64,000 bases of DNA from assembly GCF_030519655.1 (NCBI RefSeq), contig NZ_JAUMIT010000006.1, positions 62,001 to 126,000 on the forward strand, written 5' to 3'. The notes beneath the pieces are model-generated. The model was given only the letters and a program-made list of their open reading frames with translations. It did no database searches and was not told the DNA's origin. Positions 63,387 through 64,000 of this stretch are shown one piece after another. Numbering within the stretch: position 1 is the first letter of the stretch; each line of letters opens with the position of its first letter. A program made the position numbers and the translations under genes. Origin of the DNA: Wenyingzhuangia gilva (GTDB taxonomy: Bacteria > Bacteroidota > Bacteroidia > Flavobacteriales > Flavobacteriaceae).

Positions 63387-64000
63387 TTATTTTGTAGTAA
63401 TAGATATTTTAGCGGTTTTTAATCCATTAGAAGTTGCCGTAACTTTGATTTTACCTGGTTTTTGTTCTTTTGACTTGATAATTAGCATGGCTTTTCCGTA
63501 AAAAAGTTTTCTGTAATTTGCTATATATGGTTCTAATGATTGAGGGTTCCCATTTCCAACGGCTGCAATTTGTCCAGAACCTTTAATTTCAAAATTAACC
63601 ATGTTATCGGCTAAAGGACAAAGGTTACCTTCTTTATCATAAGCCTCAACCATTATATAACTCAAATCATCTCCGTTTGCATTTATAACACTTCTATCTG
63701 GGCTTAGTTTGATTTTATAAGGATTTCCTGCAGTTTTAATTATTTTCTCTCCAATTACTTTTCCTTGTTTATAGGCAACAGCCTTAAGTTCACCAGGTTC
63801 GTATTTAACATCTAACCACATTAAACGATATCTTTCTTTTGAAATATTTGACTGTGGTTTTTTTGCTTTTTTCCCCAATGATTTACCATTTAAAAACAAC
63901 TCCGCTTCATCTCCATTTGTATAAACAAATACAGGAACATTTTTCCCTTGATTTCCTTTCCAATTCCAATGAGGTAATACATGCACCATGTTATAATCAG
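63387..64000 (-). CDS. GH2-family glycosidase, C-terminal part, cut by window edge
   Basis: About 204 residues are visible; the frame is open to 64000, so the catalytic barrel lies outside. MVHVLPHWNWKGNQGKNVPVFVYTN (DUF4982-type) and AELFLNGKSLG are typical of GH2 beta-galactosidase-like C-termini. A following Ig-like domain runs from about 90 to the end (INANGDDLSYIMVEAYDKEGN). Secretion signal and active site are not visible. It pairs with the GH43-like gene 67 bases downstream. Confidence 0.82.
   Translation of the reverse strand, partial: DYNMVHVLPHWNWKGNQGKNVPVFVYTNGDEAELFLNGKSLGKKAKKPQSNISKERYRLMWLDVKYEPGELKAVAYKQGKVIGEKIIKTAGNPYKIKLSPDRSVINANGDDLSYIMVEAYDKEGNLCPLADNMVNFEIKGSGQIAAVGNGNPQSLEPYIANYRKLFYGKAMLIIKSKEQKPGKIKVTATSNGLKTAKISITTK

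Noticed and set aside
1-64000. tRNA, rRNA, insertion sequences, phage or defence systems
   Set aside because: I looked for cloverleaf, transposase, integrase and nuclease-cluster signals and saw none I could support.

Overview
The window is AT-rich, gene-dense DNA from a marine member of the Flavobacteriaceae (Bacteroidota). The evidence is a SusC/SusD polysaccharide-utilisation locus (PUL), many Bacteroidota-type -7 boxes (TAnnTTTG), lipoproteins and proteins typical of flavobacteria. No rRNA, tRNA, CRISPR array, phage or insertion sequence was recognised.

Left part (1-8.9 kb): a HAD phosphatase cut by the window edge, glyA, then four tandem paralogous micro-genes (49-54 codons, leftward) that encode a gap-free aligned peptide family. 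Divergent from them is a Cys-rich Crp/Fnr-type regulator, followed by serB, a SulP anion transporter, a CstB-like persulfide dioxygenase-rhodanese and a membrane-anchored rhodanese. A two-gene YeeE/YedE sulfur transporter lies at 26 kb. The three sulfur transcription units share a 14-bp dyad (GTAAC-N4-GTTAC) exactly 22 bp upstream of a TAnnTTTG box. This points to one activator-controlled sulfane-sulfur regulon, now split by a PUL.

PUL (8.9-23.3 kb): a membrane sensor-regulator (Reg_prop/Y_Y_Y/LuxR HTH without a kinase), SusC, SusD, two surface glycan-binding lipoproteins, a GH16 lipoprotein, a GH3 lipoprotein and a secreted GH16. This is the gene set expected for laminarin (beta-1,3-glucan): binding and endo-cleavage at the surface, import through SusCD, and periplasmic trimming by GH3.

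Middle (23.3-32.5 kb): an RluA-type pseudouridine synthase, a sterol-desaturase-family protein, the sulfur transporter, a xylose block (esterase, Nudix-type repressor, xylB, xylA with two dyad operators) and rlmF.

32.6-45 kb: a YceI/porin/YceI set, a DUF1853 protein, then a two-component system followed by a TolC/adaptor/RND efflux operon ending in an SBF-like transporter.

45-53.5 kb (mostly leftward): a sirtuin, rlmD, TspO, a YdeI-like protein, and an ABC/HlyD/TolC secretion set whose ATPase has aberrant catalytic motifs.

53.5-61 kb: a compact leftward light-stress-like cluster (TetR, ABC1 kinase, flavin reductase, SDR-DUF2867, photolyase/cryptochrome, TIGR03643 protein, SDR, two Lacal_2735-like small proteins, SRPBCC). 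Four 11-bp tandem repeats lie before the photolyase half. The right edge holds a small secreted protein and the start of another glycan locus (GH43-like, and GH2 cut by the edge).
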